From assembly GCA_002419365.1 (NCBI GenBank), contig DIGA01000029.1:1-42704 (forward strand): DNA of 42,704 nucleotides. The letters are read 5' to 3'. The stretch's first letter is position 1; the number at the start of each line of letters is the position of its first letter. This document shows, piece after piece, positions 42,157 through 42,704 of this stretch. This stretch comes from Mageeibacillus sp. UBA5734 (GTDB lineage: Bacteria; Bacillota; Clostridia; Saccharofermentanales; UBA5734). The notes beneath the pieces were generated by a model. That model searched no databases. It was not told the origin of the DNA and saw nothing but the letters and a program-made list of their open reading frames with translations. A program made the translations under genes and the position numbers.

Positions 42157-42214
42157 AAAACTACTAAATGTAGTTAAAACTACTTTAAGTAGTTAAAACT
42201 ACCTTAAGATAGTT
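42157..42214 (+). repeat. Three tandem 19-20 bp palindromic repeats upstream of nrdJ
   Basis: Three adjacent copies of a unit like AAAACTACTTTAAGTAGTT (42157-42175, 42176-42194, 42195-42214). Each is an inverted repeat ACTAC-N5-GTAGT with centres about 19 bases apart; the third copy has one extra base and one arm mismatch. They start about 15 bases after the expected start site, so they may be operators in DNA or a row of hairpins in RNA. Confidence 0.85.
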
Positions 42215-42215
42215 T

Positions 42216-42261
42216 TGGCAGTTTCCATCTCACAGATGAACTTTCTCAGAACTGCCATTTT
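42216..42261 (+). terminator. Terminator-like hairpin in the nrdJ leader
   Basis: TGGCAGTT (42216-42223) pairs with AACTGCCA (42250-42257), followed by TTTT. Inside is CATCT/AGATG (42226-42238). Its left arm also belongs to a competing stem: CTGCTAAAACTA (42152-42163) with TAGTTTTGGCAG (42210-42221). Confidence 0.5.
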
Positions 42262-42300
42262 CATTCATCCACATAGACAGAACCATCAGGAGGTTGTCCC

Positions 42301-42704
42301 ATGCCTACTCTGCCGTCCCTGCTCGTGCGCTATTTTACCAAGGAACTCGAACAGAACCCTGAAAAGACCGTGTACGATCTGTTTGACTGGGACTACAGCG
42401 ATGTCCTGATCAAGGACCACAAGTCTGGCCGCATCCTGACAGACATGAGAAACCTCGAATTCCCTGTCCATTATTCCCAGAATTCACGCGACATCATCGC
42501 CTCGAAATATTTCCGCAAAGCAGGCGTCCAGGACTCCCCGACCGGCGGTGAAACCAGCATGCGCCAGGTGGCCCACCGCCTCGTCCATTTCTGGGTCTCC
42601 TCTTTGCAGGATGAAGGCATCCTGACGAGCGAAGAACAGGCAACCATTGTCTATGACGAGCTCGTTTATGCGTTTCTCAACCAGATGTATGCCCCCAACT
42701 CCCC
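42301..42704 (+). CDS. nrdJ: Adenosylcobalamin-dependent ribonucleotide reductase, N-terminal part (cut by window edge)
   Basis: The first 134 residues of a class II ribonucleotide reductase are visible. The segment ASKYFRKAGV, then GGETSMRQVAHRLVHFW and YDELVYAFLNQMYAPNSP, matches the start of B12-dependent reductases, where the family continues with a QWFN stretch. The enzyme reduces ribonucleotides to deoxyribonucleotides using coenzyme B12 and works without oxygen, which fits an anaerobe. AGGAGG lies 7 bases before the ATG. Active-site Cys and radical residues are beyond the window. Its leader is heavily structured and carries a possible NrdR box. Confidence 0.9.
   Translation, partial: MPTLPSLLVRYFTKELEQNPEKTVYDLFDWDYSDVLIKDHKSGRILTDMRNLEFPVHYSQNSRDIIASKYFRKAGVQDSPTGGETSMRQVAHRLVHFWVSSLQDEGILTSEEQATIVYDELVYAFLNQMYAPNS

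Larger units (their letters stand above)
41741..42300. other. 560-base geneless region between divergent nadB and nrdJ
   Basis: The left third is the nadB leader and promoter. The middle (about 41980-42105) has no recognised element apart from small hairpins, such as CTGG/CCAG near 42061-42072. The right part has the nrdJ promoter, a triple palindromic repeat and a terminator-like hairpin. I see no coding frame. Confidence 0.7.

Noticed and set aside
42157..42214. CRISPR array
   Set aside because: The three units are adjacent palindromes with no spacers and no cas genes nearby.

Overview
The window is a high-GC bacterial chromosome segment, most likely from a strictly anaerobic member of the Bacillota (class Clostridia or a relative). 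The evidence is a ribosomal protein S12 of the longer Firmicutes type, DUF3783 and DUF438 proteins, a monomeric [FeFe]-hydrogenase, an adenosylcobalamin-dependent ribonucleotide reductase, sigma-A-like promoters with purine-rich ribosome binding sites, and a TPP riboswitch with an intrinsic terminator. The species cannot be named from the sequence. I see no IS element, prophage, CRISPR array, tRNA or rRNA; nearly all of it is housekeeping and metabolism.

Layout. 1-5.2 kb: a small ferredoxin, then a leftward operon (histidine phosphatase, nadE, mutM), then a rightward azlC-azlD branched-chain amino acid exporter. 5.2-9.5 kb, leftward: enolase, a CorA-type metal channel, and a two-gene operon of a thioredoxin-like [2Fe-2S] protein and a group B-like [FeFe]-hydrogenase. 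9.5-10.1 kb: a geneless stretch holding a candidate structured RNA and the str-operon promoter. 10.1-14.7 kb: rpsL-rpsG-fusA-tuf, with a separate tuf promoter and a strong terminator. 14.8-18.2 kb: lon and proB. 18.2-19.8 kb, leftward: a two-domain cytidylate-kinase-like protein next to hpt. 19.8-24.1 kb: a leftward thiamin operon (thiD2-thiE fusion, thiC, thiW, thiM) behind a TPP riboswitch. 24.2-26.5 kb: an Old Yellow Enzyme and a DUF438/PAS protein. 26.5-27.5 kb, leftward: a thioredoxin-like protein and a DUF3783 protein. 27.6-28.8 kb: a membrane-anchored small protein and a transglutaminase-like protein with a Cys-Gly tail. 28.8-32.7 kb: an amylosucrase-like GH13 enzyme, a phosphodiesterase and a protein with a histone-H1-like tail. 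32.9-39.0 kb: gltB-gltD. 39.2-41.7 kb: nadB-nadC. From 42.3 kb: the start of nrdJ, cut by the window edge.

How the genes fit together. NAD synthesis is represented by nadB, nadC and nadE, with no nadA in view. The thiamin operon makes the pyrimidine moiety de novo (ThiC, ThiD2), appears to import and phosphorylate thiazole (ThiW, ThiM), and joins the two (ThiE); no thiazole synthesis genes are present. Ammonia assimilation is through GltBD.

The less ordinary signals are mostly non-coding: a possible small structured RNA at 9.70-9.91 kb; an inverted repeat that brackets the rpsL promoter; structured 5' leaders of gltB and nadB; a three-copy palindromic repeat and a competing hairpin pair upstream of nrdJ; and a perfect 35-bp palindrome inside thiM. 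Among proteins, the kinase-like/nuclease-like fusion beside hpt, the transglutaminase with a CSGGCSGCSGGCS tail and the Lys/Ala/Pro-tailed protein deserve attention.
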